The translations under genes were made by a program, and so were the position numbers. A DNA stretch of 64,000 nucleotides, from NCBI RefSeq assembly GCF_001641265.1, contig NW_020167528.1:1054001-1118000 (forward strand). Direction: 5' to 3'. This document shows positions 1-9,472 of this stretch, in pieces. Positions within the stretch are counted from its first letter, which is position 1. Each line of letters begins with the position of its first letter. The notes beneath the pieces were generated by a model. It did no database searches. It was not told the origin of the DNA and saw nothing but the letters and a program-made list of their open reading frames with translations. Origin of the DNA: Pseudogymnoascus destructans (taxonomy: Eukaryota; Ascomycota; Leotiomycetes; Thelebolales; Thelebolaceae).

Positions 1-190
1 TAGATCTATAGATAACTATGAACGAAAATGGAGAAACAGTTTAGAACGGCTTACATAGCTGCAATCGAATAAATCAACCAGGCAGTGAGGCTAGGAGCTC
101 CCAATGGTCCTTCAGGATATAATAATATGTCCTTCATTGCGCTTCCGGCCACTCCCCAGAGCCCACTATTTCTGGAGACCTGGGATGATC

Positions 191-458
191 GCCAGATCCA
201 GCCAATCTCCCGAGTCTCCCGCCTCTGGAGACCTGGAATCGCCAGATCCAACCAATCTTCCGAGTCTCCCGCCTCTGGAGACCGCGGGGCGTGGGAGCAA
301 CTCGGCTCCCTGGAGAACTGGGATCGCCAGATCAGGCCAATCTCCCGAGTCTCCCGGCTCTGGGGCCCTGAAATCGCCAGATCCAGCCAATCTCCCGAGT
401 CTCCCTGCTCTGGAGACCGCGGGGCGTGGGAGGCGCTCGACTCCCTCGAGCGGCGGTC
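191..458. repeat. Two-level minisatellite (about 50-bp unit in a 134-bp higher-order repeat)
   Basis: A segment starting GCCAGATCCAGCCAATCTCC recurs at 191, 241, 325 and 375. The first two copies plus a GCGGGGCGTGGGAG-type linker form a 134-bp block (191-324), which repeats from 325. The phase gives open frames on both strands with repeated Ser/Arg-rich peptides. These look like a by-product of the repeat, not a gene. GC content is well above the flanking AT-rich DNA. Confidence 0.8.
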
Positions 459-552
459 TCTAGAGGTGTGGGGGGCTTTCGAGCGTAATGGGCCTAAGAC
501 CCGCGGGCGTGAGCCACACACATACATAGGCTGCTCCCGAGTGTTCCACTAA

Positions 553-915
553 ATTTCCGATTGCGTCGTTCCCACTACAAATCCCGTCTCATCCATGTTA
601 TACACGTTCTCGAGTTCTGGTTCTTTTCGTCAAACTGCCAAACCGCTGCGATATCTTCTCATATGTAGCCTCTTGATGCCGCCGCAACGACTCTAATTGT
701 CGAGAATTCGTTCCTTTAATTGTAGGATATTGATTTGGGCCAACACAGGTGTTGCTGGGAGGGCAGTACTGGTAACTCGTGTAATTCATCGTGCTAATGT
801 CCTCTCTTCTACGTTAGAGAGTAATCGGACGTCCCCGAGGCTTGCGCCTTTGTTTTACGTCCAGCCATTCGATCGCGTAGTGTTTGAGCCGGAACGTAAA
901 AGTGTATCGCTGTAG
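553..915 (-). pseudogene. Decayed pogo/Fot1-family transposase fragment
   Basis: On the minus strand near 560-620 the sequence reads ENVYNMDETGFVVG. This is the block around the first catalytic Asp of pogo/Fot1 (CENP-B-like) DDE transposases and parallels YNMDETGFSIG in the complete copies at 5-16 kb. The residues before it sit in a different frame (TYEKISQRFGSLTKRTRTR), so at least one indel separates them, and further stops lie upstream. Terminal repeats were not found. It differs clearly in sequence from the four copies to the right, so it is a remnant of another family member. Confidence 0.7.
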
Positions 916-1882
916 CCCGGATACATGAATGCTCACTATTTTCCAGTTAGTTATTGCCTTTTGTATGTCTTCTCCAGAATTCGCTTTACCAGTTACACGT
1001 AAGAAGCCAAAAGTCGCATTGCTACATCAATAGAGGGTTGAAAACAGACCCTTGAAGGGTGCGAGAACGCTACCAGCAAGAATTTGAGGGGCAAAAGCGC
1101 TCCAGTTTTGGCATGACAAAAACTGCCTTGCTGCTTGGTTGCTCTTATTTACCATTTCATGGTCATAGAGTCACAACTGGCTGGAGCGGTATTCTATCCT
1201 TTCTTCGCTTTGTTCGAGGGATCAATTTTGGAGGTGGGTTGATTTTCCTTGTCGTCAATTTTGACGCTGCGCTAGCTTATTACACGGTTGATGCGGGTTG
1301 ATGCGTGTTGATGCAGCCACAAACTCCACAGGGGTCAAAACTGGATGATCACCGATTATGTACATCCTGACTTGAGCAATGAGCCAAAATGTGATTGCTG
1401 TAGTAGGTACAGGAAACATGGCACCTGAGATACTACAGTACAAGATGATCGTACATACACTCTTCTTGAATCGGCTCACGTCGTCGCTATTGCAGATCGC
1501 TAACAAAGTCCCACCTTGCAACTTCAATATTGCATCATTACCAGTAGGCTGCGCACTACTCGCCCAATACTCGGCTCACTCACTCAGTGGGTTACTCAGC
1601 TGGGTGAGTAGCTGAACCTTTCACTCGACTCGGTGAGTGAGGCCAATACTCAGTTACTCTGTAAAAACCCAGTGAGTACTCGGCTGTCACGTGTAAGATA
1701 TATGCATTACGTGAACAGTCCCTCATACGATTAATACTGTTTTATGGTTACAGTTGTAAGTTAACTTAAAGTATTACATTTATCAGCATCACTCTACCAT
1801 CTCTAATAAGCTGTGAGAACGAATCACGTATATTCCTCTATCTAAGTACCACGATTATCAGAAGATTATCAGAACACTATAT
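916..1882. other. Gene-free stretch with clustered ACTCA/GAGTGA motifs
   Basis: No recognisable gene; short open frames at 1059-1615 match nothing I know. Around 1560-1690 the motif ACTCAGT/GAGTGA recurs about ten times in both orientations, giving a locally palindromic patch that could be a subterminal or terminal region of a mobile element. The rest, next to the 3' end of the recombinase gene, is AT-rich. Confidence 0.5.
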
Positions 1883-4361
1883 TATATATGCTCAAGAACA
1901 TCTTTCCACCTTGCTTGATGAGGCCGGCCAGACCTACTAATACCTAAAGTATTTATAGGGTCTTGACGAGTAGCTTGAAAGATATCAAGTAGATCTCCTC
2001 CAGTCTTCCGAGGGCGTTGGATAGGCGTTGGTGGCGAGGACGGCATATCCTTATCTTCATCGTCATGAATAGTTGGAAGTATAGGCTCCTCATTATTACC
2101 ATCTTCTCTTATATCTTCATTATCTGGGATATCGTCATCTGGGATGTCGTATAAGGTCTCGTTAAGACGGTCAGCCCTATCTCTTTCTTCACTTGTTGGT
2201 AGCGCATTTGTCGTTCTTCATGTGCAGCTTGTGATAAGTCTTGCTGTTGCTGTGGCCGCTGAGGATTAAACGGAGGATATTGTACCTTTGAATATGTCTC
2301 TCGGATATGTGTATTTGATCGTGGTTCTTCTTCATCGCTGATATATTGTAACTCGTTTGAGGTTGAGGCATATCATCGGCTAGGTCTAGGGTAGTCTTTA
2401 AGTCCTCGTCGAACTTTAGACCAGAGAGCTGCAACTCGATGTCGCTGACTGACTTCTCTAGGTCCCACTCGTCCCGGAGCTTCTTTAGGAGTGCAATTCT
2501 CTGCCTTTGCCTCTCCCTAGCGATATCACTAGTGAGAGCTTTGTAATGGGGTTGCGTTGTGACTGTACCAACAGAGCAGTGTTTTGATTTCTCTCGCCGT
2601 GCGACGAGTCGGAGGACACGAGGGGACTGATTGACAGACTGAGATTGCTCAGTCGTCAACTCCTGCGGCCGGCAGGGATCGATCCACCGTAGTAGCCGGC
2701 ACGCTGCCTCCATGAGGTGGGTCTGAGGCTCGTAACTGCACACTATAGCCCTAGTATCAGCCCCTACCCGCTGCGAGAGATAGTGATCAATGAAGGTGCG
2801 CATGTCAGCGTGCTGTAGCATCATGTTCTGGAGCGCATCACTCACGTCCCCTATTCGTCAATCGTTAGCAAAGCTTTATAGGGAAAGGGGAGGTTGCGCT
2901 GCACAGGGTACGGACCGCTCTTGTTGAATTTGTTGCCCGCGTTGTACCGGAGACCATATGGGCGGATAATCTGTGGGAAGCACGATAGTACTCCAAGGCC
3001 CTCCATCCACCGTAAGAGAGTAGAATACGGGAGCGGCTCGGTAGGCGAGATCTCCCACCCGTAGGGTGTCCGGACGGACTTGCGGAAGATGGGGATGTTG
3101 GCCTTTTCTGGCTTTAGAAACAACTGCAGCTGATTGCAGCCTGGCCGGATGTCTAACTTGCTGATAGCCTCGCCAGACGTGAGATTTGGGGCTTGGAACG
3201 CTTCATCGTCTATAATCATTCCTAGTAGGGAAACGTGTGGGCTGAGAAGCAAGGACGGGTCGAATATTATCTCAGGGAGAACAAAAGTATTACTAGCTTG
3301 TCAGCTTAAACTGTAGAATCCTAGGAGGGAGGGAGGTAGAGTGCAGAGCTTACGCTTCCTTTACGCCAAGAAACTGCTTCGTGAATTCACATGTGAACTC
3401 AATTAGAATCCGGTGGGGCCCGCCCTTTGGGTTCCGGAGCAGGCTCACAATAATGTGGCAGTAGCAGAGGTCGAGGATAGCTTGCGGCCGGTTTCCAGAG
3501 AAGCCAGCAAGCAGGAGAAATAGCATGATGGCAATGCGCTGCCGGCCATGTGTGTACCTCTTCTTTGTAGTAGTTAGGTTAGTATGAAGAATCATTGACA
3601 GAGACTCTACGTCTATAGCTGCCTTTTCGCGCTTCTCTCTTGTAAGCTTGTGCTTCTTTGCTAACTTTCGTAGTTTCTAGACGTTACTTTGTAAACCTTC
3701 CTCATGTGGACTTATACGGCAGAGTAGGGTGGAGGTATGACTTACGCGATTTACCATGCGTTTAAAAACTATGTCACCCTCCCCAATCCTTATACCAGTC
3801 GCCTTCTCGCAGGCCATCCGAAAGTTCTTGTAGTACGATATAAGGCTACTCTCTGTCTTAATGCCTTTTAGCCTTCTCCCACCCTTTCCACGACGTTGGT
3901 TTAGCACCCAGTCGAAGAAGGCCCCAATCATGCGGGGAGTGACGTCTCGCATCGACTGAATAGGGTCCTTTTCGACATATTTACAATACCTATGAGTTAA
4001 TTGGGTTAGCGATACAAACATAGAGGGACGATAGGTGAAGGTATAAGACTAACCGGTAAAACCGTTGCTCGATTCCGCCAATAAGACAAAGAGTACTGTC
4101 TCTATAATCCTCAATCTCATCATCAGAGTCAGAATCATCTTCTTGATGAAGGTAGTACTCTGGCGGGTGGTCTTCAACATCTGTATCAACATCTGTAGTA
4201 TCAGAGTCGCCGCCCCTAGCATTATCCTCTACATCGCTATCAATATCTGTCGGAATAGTATCGGAGTCGCTATCCACAACGTTATCCTCAACATCGAAGC
4301 AGCTCTCGGAGTCTGACACATTGCAGCTAGAGAGGCTTCGTGAGAGCTGGCGACGCCGCAT
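1883..4361 (-). CDS. DUF3435 tyrosine recombinase (Starship-captain/Crypton-like), C-terminal tail frameshifted
   Basis: Predicted exons on the minus strand are 4361-4054, 3989-3746, 3676-3354, 3292-2916 and 2850 onward. The four introns of 61-69 nt have matching phases and GT-AG ends. The protein starts with an acidic Ser/Asp-rich region, then carries the DUF3435 signature: DVTPRMIGAFFDWVLNQ, RYTHGRQRIAIMLFLLLAGF, SGNRPQAILDL, GGPHRILIEF, LLSPHVSLLGM, PYGLRYNAGNKF joined across an intron to SGDVSDALQNMMLQHADM, then FIDHYL. The Arg in GNRPQ, the YGLR box and the Tyr in DHYL fit the Arg...(H/Y)xxR...Tyr layout of tyrosine recombinases; the assignment is from family knowledge. The first continuous frame stops at 2189 (637 aa). 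The natural tail continues in two other frames, switching near 2390 and 2210, to a stop at 1885-1883, so the tail appears to carry two indels. The recombinase core is uninterrupted. Confidence 0.85.
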
Positions 4362-4787
4362 ACCATATTAACTCAACGGCAACGACGGCCTTGGTGTTGA
4401 AGAGAAAGTAAGAGAAGTTGGAAGGAACCTGCTCCAAAGGAACTGTATTGTGGAAGAGGAAAGAGACAGGAGCGAGCGAGGAGGGTATTAAGTATGGTGG
4501 GAAGGAAAGGTAGGGTAGACATAAGGAAAGGCATCGTTAACTTAGTCACAAGGGGCTGGAGGGCACCCATATTTTTGAGGGCCAAAACGGCTGCAAGTCA
4601 AAGATGAGAAGCTTCCTGCTTCAAGCTCGATCTGGTTTTGGTGTTCCTATTAGTCAGCTAGGTCCGGGTCTTGCCGTTTTGCTATCAGGTACGTACCCGA
4701 GCGTTAGAGCAGCGTGAGATTTTGGCAACTCGGCTGCACAAAGCAGCGCCAAAACCAGCCGAAAACAGCAGCCAGCTTGCCGCAAGG
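4362..4787. other. Upstream flank of the DUF3435 gene; possible element edge
   Basis: No gene is supported here. In Starship elements the captain is usually the first gene at the 5' end and points inward. This gene reads leftward, so an element it belongs to would have its edge in or near this stretch and extend left out of the window. I see no certain terminal repeat or target duplication. The stretch ends at the TA (4788-4789) used by the next transposon. Confidence 0.35.
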
Positions 4788-4894
4788 TAACGTAGGTCGT
4801 GGCCATACCGGGGCCATGGCCATACCGGGATGGTGGGGTAAGCCACACCTTCAAAATATGAGCAGCTTCAAAATAATTGAAAATAGTTCTACCA

Positions 4895-6833
4895 TTACCA
4901 TGCTAATTCATCTATATCACTGTCAAATAGCTCCTCCTCACTCCCATCATCAATTAGATCAATTATAGATGTTGTAACTTGTGGAGTTGTTGATATTTTC
5001 GACTTTTGTGATGTAGCTGTTGTTGCTGCTTCTGCTTCTGCTACTTGCGACTGCAACTCCTCAGTTGTGATGTGGAATTGACCCTTCAAAACTGCTCTCT
5101 TGCCCTTATTTTGTACTCTGCGCTTCTGAATAATTGAGCGCAAGTTATCTGTCTCCCTTTGTTGTAGTATGTGGCATGTATTGAGCCGCTCTGTCTCATC
5201 TGCTAACTTATGAATATATCGCTTTGTAGGAGTGTTGAGAATGCCACGACTTATTGTAGAAGAGAGTACTGTATTTGCTTTGTGAAGTGTTGAAAAATCA
5301 GGTGGACTGCTGTTCAGAAATACTTTCTCAAAAATGTCATGCTCTGTTGGAGTCTTTGGCCGCACTATTACTGCATCTGTTGTAGGAAGCGTAGCTGCGC
5401 GGATAACTGTCTGCGGTTGAAATGGCTGTAGCCCACTTCCTCTTCAAGCAGAAGCTATATTTGAATTTGAAAATGCAGCTGCTCTTGCTTGTATGTATGC
5501 ATCCATCCATTCTGCTTTCTGTATGCGTAGGAGCGCCTCATTAAGGTGTGAGAGGGCTGTTGTGAGGTGTCTTTTCAAAGGTCCAAAAATTGCAACATCA
5601 AGTGGTTGGAGTATATGTGAGGTATGTGGAGGTAGTATAAGGAGCGATATGCGATTCTGTATGCAGTGTGATATGAAGCTCCCACTTATATGGCTGTCAT
5701 GGCCATCACAAATAAGGAGCCTTTGTTGTAGTTGTCCATTTGGAAGTGTTGCTTTTGCTCTTGTAGAAGGCTCAAAAACGCGTTTTAGCCACTCTAATCC
5801 ATGAAGATTGCTTGTCCACCCTTTTGTATTTGCAGAGAAGTGCCATTTGCTTATAACCTCCTTTGGAATCCAGCTCTGTAGTATATTCTGTCCCTTGAAG
5901 ATAATGAGGGGGTCGGTGGTTGTTCCATCCATGCAGATACACTCAACAGCAGAGACCCATTCCTGCCTTCCTGGATGTGCCTGAAAACGCGTCCTAAGTG
6001 TAGAATCGACTATAATTCGTGTAGATTGCATTGTTCCAATTGAAAATCCAGTCTCATCCATGTTGTAGGTGTTGTAGTTTTCGATTTTTTGCTCTGTTGT
6101 GAGGCTCTTGTATGCGTCAAACCACGCCTTCAACACCTGCTTTGTGACCCCATTCATCCTTTGAGCCTCAACCCTTCTTCCTAGCTTAACACATAAGTTA
6201 GGATGTCTTTGAATGAACCGTGGCACCCAATCTTGCCCAAGGGGTAAGTTAGGAATGTGCTCTTGTTGAGTTTGTGTCTGTTGAGTTGGTCAGGTCTGCT
6301 GGGTCGGTCGGCTCTGCTGAGTTGGTCGGCTTTGCTGAGCTGGTCGAGTTTCCTGGGCAGATTGATTTGATGGGGTCTGCCAAGCCACTAGTCAGCTTAG
6401 CCGAGTCCTGGCTCCTGAGACTCGGGAGTTGAGCTCAGTCAGGAGTAGAGGTTAGGAGCGGAGCTTAGAAGCCAAGTTGGTCAATTGACAACCACATCCA
6501 CCAACTCACCTGGAAGACCCGGCACTTGTTTGAGCGCATTTCCTCTGCAACCTCTCTTAGAATCCGGTGACTAGGAGCATAGCCACTACTTGTAAGCCCT
6601 TTAATCCACTTTAAAAGTGTATTTTCCTGATTTTTTGATAGGAGCTGCTGCTGTTGGCGTGCCTCTGTTAGTGTTAGTGTACCACGGATGCGTCTCCGCA
6701 CAGTATCAGGCCTTAGGTTCAAAGCAATGGCTGCAGCTTGAGCAGATTTGTATTTTCTAGTTTTAATTCCTAGAACTGCTTCAGACAGTCGCAAATCAAG
6801 CTCTTGAGCCTGTTTATTCCTCTGTCTGACCAT
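4895..6833 (-). pseudogene. Transposase of Fot1/pogo copy 1, two nonsense codons
   Basis: Exon 1 is 6833-6510 and exon 2 is 6376-4895; the intron runs from GTGAGT to TTGGCAG. Exon 1 encodes the psq/CENP-B-type helix-turn-helix region but is divergent from copies 2-4 (MVRQRNKQAQELDLRLSEAV against MVRKQSLKAQERDILILEAV). Exon 2 has the DDD transposase core: YNMDETGF, LLICDGHDSHISGS, SHILQPLDVAIFGPLK. The frame is kept to the end, with one 3-nt deletion, but TGA codons interrupt it at 6292-6290 (CGA in relatives) and 5446-5444 (TGG in relatives). Both are C:G to T:A changes, as expected from RIP or cytosine deamination. It cannot make a full transposase. Confidence 0.88.
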
Positions 6834-6912
6834 TGTAGTAGTATGATAATTGTTGGGTCGTTGGATTTTGGTGAGGTGGCCGGGTCCTGTATTTTGGTGG
6901 GGTAGCCAGAAT

Positions 6913-7028
6913 CGCCGCTTACGCCATGTCGCCGCTTACGCCATGTCGCCGCTTACGCCATGTCGCCGCTTACGCCATGTCGCCGCTTACGCCATGTCGC
7001 CGCTTACGCCATGTCGCCGCTTACGCCA
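6913..7028. repeat. Seven-unit 17-bp array inside a transposon terminus
   Basis: CGCCGCTTACGCCATGT is repeated six times perfectly, plus a seventh unit cut after CGCCA, directly before the terminal CGACTTACAT of copy 1. The other ends of this family carry only one or two related GGCGTAAC/GGCCATACC units, so this terminus has expanded. The units may be transposase binding sites. Confidence 0.9.
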
Positions 7029-7278
7029 CGACTTACATTACAGCAAAGAGAGACGGATAACTTGCGCAACATAATTCAGAAAAGAAGGGAGCAAAAGAAG
7101 GGTAAAAGAGCTGTTTTGAAGGGTCAATTCCACATGTCTACCGAAGAACTCCGGTCGCAAGTAACTAGCAGAAGCAGAAGCAGCAACAGCAACAGCTTCA
7201 CAGAGGCCTAGAACAACACCACGACTTATAGAGGAAGCTACAATTGAGGAAATAGACAGAGAGGGTGAAGAAGAGCTA

Positions 7279-7770
7279 ACGTAACTCGTGGCGTAACGGG
7301 ACGGATGGCGTAACGGGACGCTTTGCCAGAGCCACCCGCACCCCACCAAAACCAAGGTCACATGACTAAAATTAAAATGTTAATAACTTTTGTAATAATG
7401 CTTATAACACTTAATCCTCTTAGACTATTACTCTTTATAGTCTTATTTTTTATAGCCGAATTTGCTAGAGTGTAAGCTCTTCTTATTAAGTAGTTATTTA
7501 TAGTTTAATTTTTACCATATAAATATTTTATATAGTAAAATATAAGCTTTAATATCTTTTGTAAAACAAAACTAGTACTACTAGGGTTTTTACACATGTT
7601 AGAGTATGATATAAAGAGTAATAGTCTAAGAGGATTAAGCGTCATAAGCATTATTACAAAAGTTATTAATGTTTTAATTTTGGTCATGTGACCTTGGTTT
7701 TGGTAGGGTGAGGGTGGCTCTGGCAAAGCGTCCCGTTACGCCATCTGTCCCGTTACGCCACGAGTTACGT
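7279..7770. mobile_element. Long-TIR MITE, type B, copy B1
   Basis: 492 bp flanked by TA (7277-7278 and 7771-7772). The termini are ACGTAACTCGTGGCGTAACG and its complement, and the inverted repeats extend roughly 160 bp inward, so most of the element is a foldback. No transposase. The first bases match the autonomous elements nearby (ACGTA..TCGTGGC). It sits inside the last codons of a transposase fragment. Confidence 0.9.
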
Positions 7771-7837
7771 TACAGCGATTTAGATGAATTAGCCTAGTAG
7801 TAATTGAACAATTTCAATTTTTTAAAGGTGGTAGTTA

Positions 7838-8332
7838 ACGTAGATCGTGGTCAGACCGGCTACATGGCCAGACCGGCTATTTCAATTTTACAGGTAAATT
7901 CACAAGCAAATTCACTTCACGTGATATATAATTCACACTTGTAATAATTACTTTAATTGACTTGCTAAAGCTTAATGTTATTAAACTTAGATAATTTATA
8001 TACTTATATGTTATAATTAAAAACGCTAGCATGTAAGCTAGCCTTATTAGGTAGTTATTAACAATTTTAGATTTGCCATACTAAAAATTTATATGGCAAA
8101 AGTTAAAACCTTTAGTAACTTATGTAAAAAGACACTAGTGTTATTAGCGTCTTTAGATATAGTAGATGACTATTTAAAGTTTCTATATATACAAGGAATA
8201 TGCTCTAGCCTTTTTATTAAAGGAGTTATTAAGGTTCTAATTTTCAAGCATAAGTACCTCCACATACAAATTTGTATGTGATGGTACTAATAGCCGGTCT
8301 GGCCATGTAGCCGGTCTGACCACGATCTACGT
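7838..8332. mobile_element. Long-TIR MITE, type C
   Basis: 495 bp flanked by TA (7836-7837 and 8333-8334). The termini are ACGTAGATCGTGGTCAGACC and its complement, with the internal motif GGTCAGACCGGCTA/GGCCAGACCGGCTA duplicated within each end. The interior is AT-rich with no gene. The terminal bases match the Fot1/pogo copies, so those transposases probably mobilised it. Interior pieces of the same type recur at 14256-14302. Confidence 0.88.
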
Positions 8333-8408
8333 TAGTGGTTTGATGGGGTGGTTCCGACCCCACTACCCCCATTACGCCATTACCCCCGTTACGCCATGAC
8401 CTATGTTA

Positions 8409-9397
8409 ATCCTCTTAGACTATTACTCTTTATATCATACTCTAACATGTGTAAAAACGCTAGTAGTACTAGTTTTGTTTTACAAAAGATATTAAAGCTT
8501 ATATTTTAACGTAACTCGTGGCGTAACGGGACGGATGGCGTAACGGGACGCTTTGCCAGAGCCACCCGCACCCTACCAAAACCAAGGTCACATGACCAAA
8601 ATTAAAACATTAATAACTTTTGTAATAATGCTTATGACGCTTAATCCTCTTAGACTATTACTCTTTATATCATACTCTAACATGTGTAAAAACCCTAGTA
8701 GTACTAGTTTTGTTTTACAAAAGATATTAAAGCTTATATTTTACTATATAAAATATTTATATGGTAAAACTTAAACTATAAATAACTACTTAATAAGAAG
8801 AGCTTGCACTCTAGCAAATTCGGCTATAAGAAATAAGACTATAGAGAGTAATAGTCTAAGAGGATTAAGTCCTATAAGCATTATTACAAAAGTTATTAAC
8901 ATTTTAATTTTAGTCATGTGACCTTCGTTTTGGTGGGGTGGGGGTGGCTCTGGCAAAGCGTCCCGTTACGCCATCCGTCCCATTACGCCACGAGTTACAT
9001 TACAAATATTTGTATGAGGAAAACTTTAATGTTAAATTAATCAGGTAAAATGATGCGAGAAGTGTTAGCATTTCTAAGTTAAGTAAAGGTCTATATATAG
9101 AACCCTAATATGGATCAGCTAAGCAGTACGATTTTTATTAATGGTACAAATTAAACTATAAATAACTACTTAATAAGAAGAGCTTACACTCTAGCAAATT
9201 CGGCTATAAGAAATAAGACTATAAAGAGTAATAGTCTAAGAGGATTAAGTGTTATAAGCATTATTACAAAAGTTATTAACATTTTAATTTTGGTCATGTG
9301 ACCTTGGTTTTGGTGGTGTGCGGGTGGCTCTGGCAAAGCGTCCCGTTACGCCATCCGTCCCGTTACACCATCCGTCCCGTTACGCCACGAGTTACGT
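8409..9397. mobile_element. Truncated type-B MITE (B3) with a complete type-B MITE (B2, 8509-9000) inside it
   Basis: B2 is 492 bp (8509-9000) with TA at 8507-8508 and 9001-9002, the same length and ends as B1. It interrupts a third type-B element whose left end is missing (it starts within TTAATCCTCTTAGAC) and whose right end finishes CGAGTTACGT at 9397 before TA. B3 has an extra 150 bp or so (9003-9150) absent from B1 and B2, and a third GTCCCGTTACGCCATCC subterminal unit. The family has inserted into itself. Confidence 0.85.
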
Positions 9398-9472
9398 TAT
9401 TTGTGATTTTATAGGTTGGTGGTGAGGTGGCCGGGTCCTGGATTTTGGTGGGGTAGCCAGAATCGCCGCTTA

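Larger units (their letters stand above)
4790..7038 (-). mobile_element. Fot1/pogo-like DNA transposon, copy 1 (chimeric, defective)
   Basis: Bounded by TA at 4788-4789 and 7039-7040. The left end reads ACGTAGGTCGTGGCCATACC inward. The right end finishes CGACTTACAT but its subterminal DNA is unlike the left: it is an array of 17-bp units (6913-7028) and a GGTGGGGTAGCCAGAATCGC segment. The left end matches copies 2 and 4, while the right end and first transposase exon differ from all other copies. The outer flanks do not fit together: the right flank is the middle of another transposase and the left flank is not. A recombination origin is the simplest reading. Confidence 0.85.
7041..8406 (+). 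mobile_element. 3' remnant of another Fot1/pogo-like copy, split by two MITEs
   Basis: Three pieces join when the nested insertions are removed: 7041-7276, 7773-7835 and 8335-8406. The first encodes the basic C-terminal region of the transposase (RETDNLRNIIQKRREQKKGK) on the plus strand. The second gives the last residues SDLDELA and a stop. The third is the 3' terminus, ending CCATGACCTATGT before TA. It lacks everything 5' of the C-terminal region because its left edge is the insertion point of copy 1. It shows that copy 1 (or part of it) and both MITEs inserted into this older element. Confidence 0.8.

Noticed and set aside
1255..1615. Overlapping frames of 78-90 codons left of the recombinase gene
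   Set aside because: No domain, no codon signal and no splice context.
6913..7028. Regular 17-bp repeats that could suggest a CRISPR array
   Set aside because: Head-to-tail units without spacers, inside a eukaryotic transposon terminus.
7505..8774. Open frames of 60-73 codons inside the MITEs
   Set aside because: They repeat with the MITEs, are AT-driven, and correspond to foldback arms, not genes.
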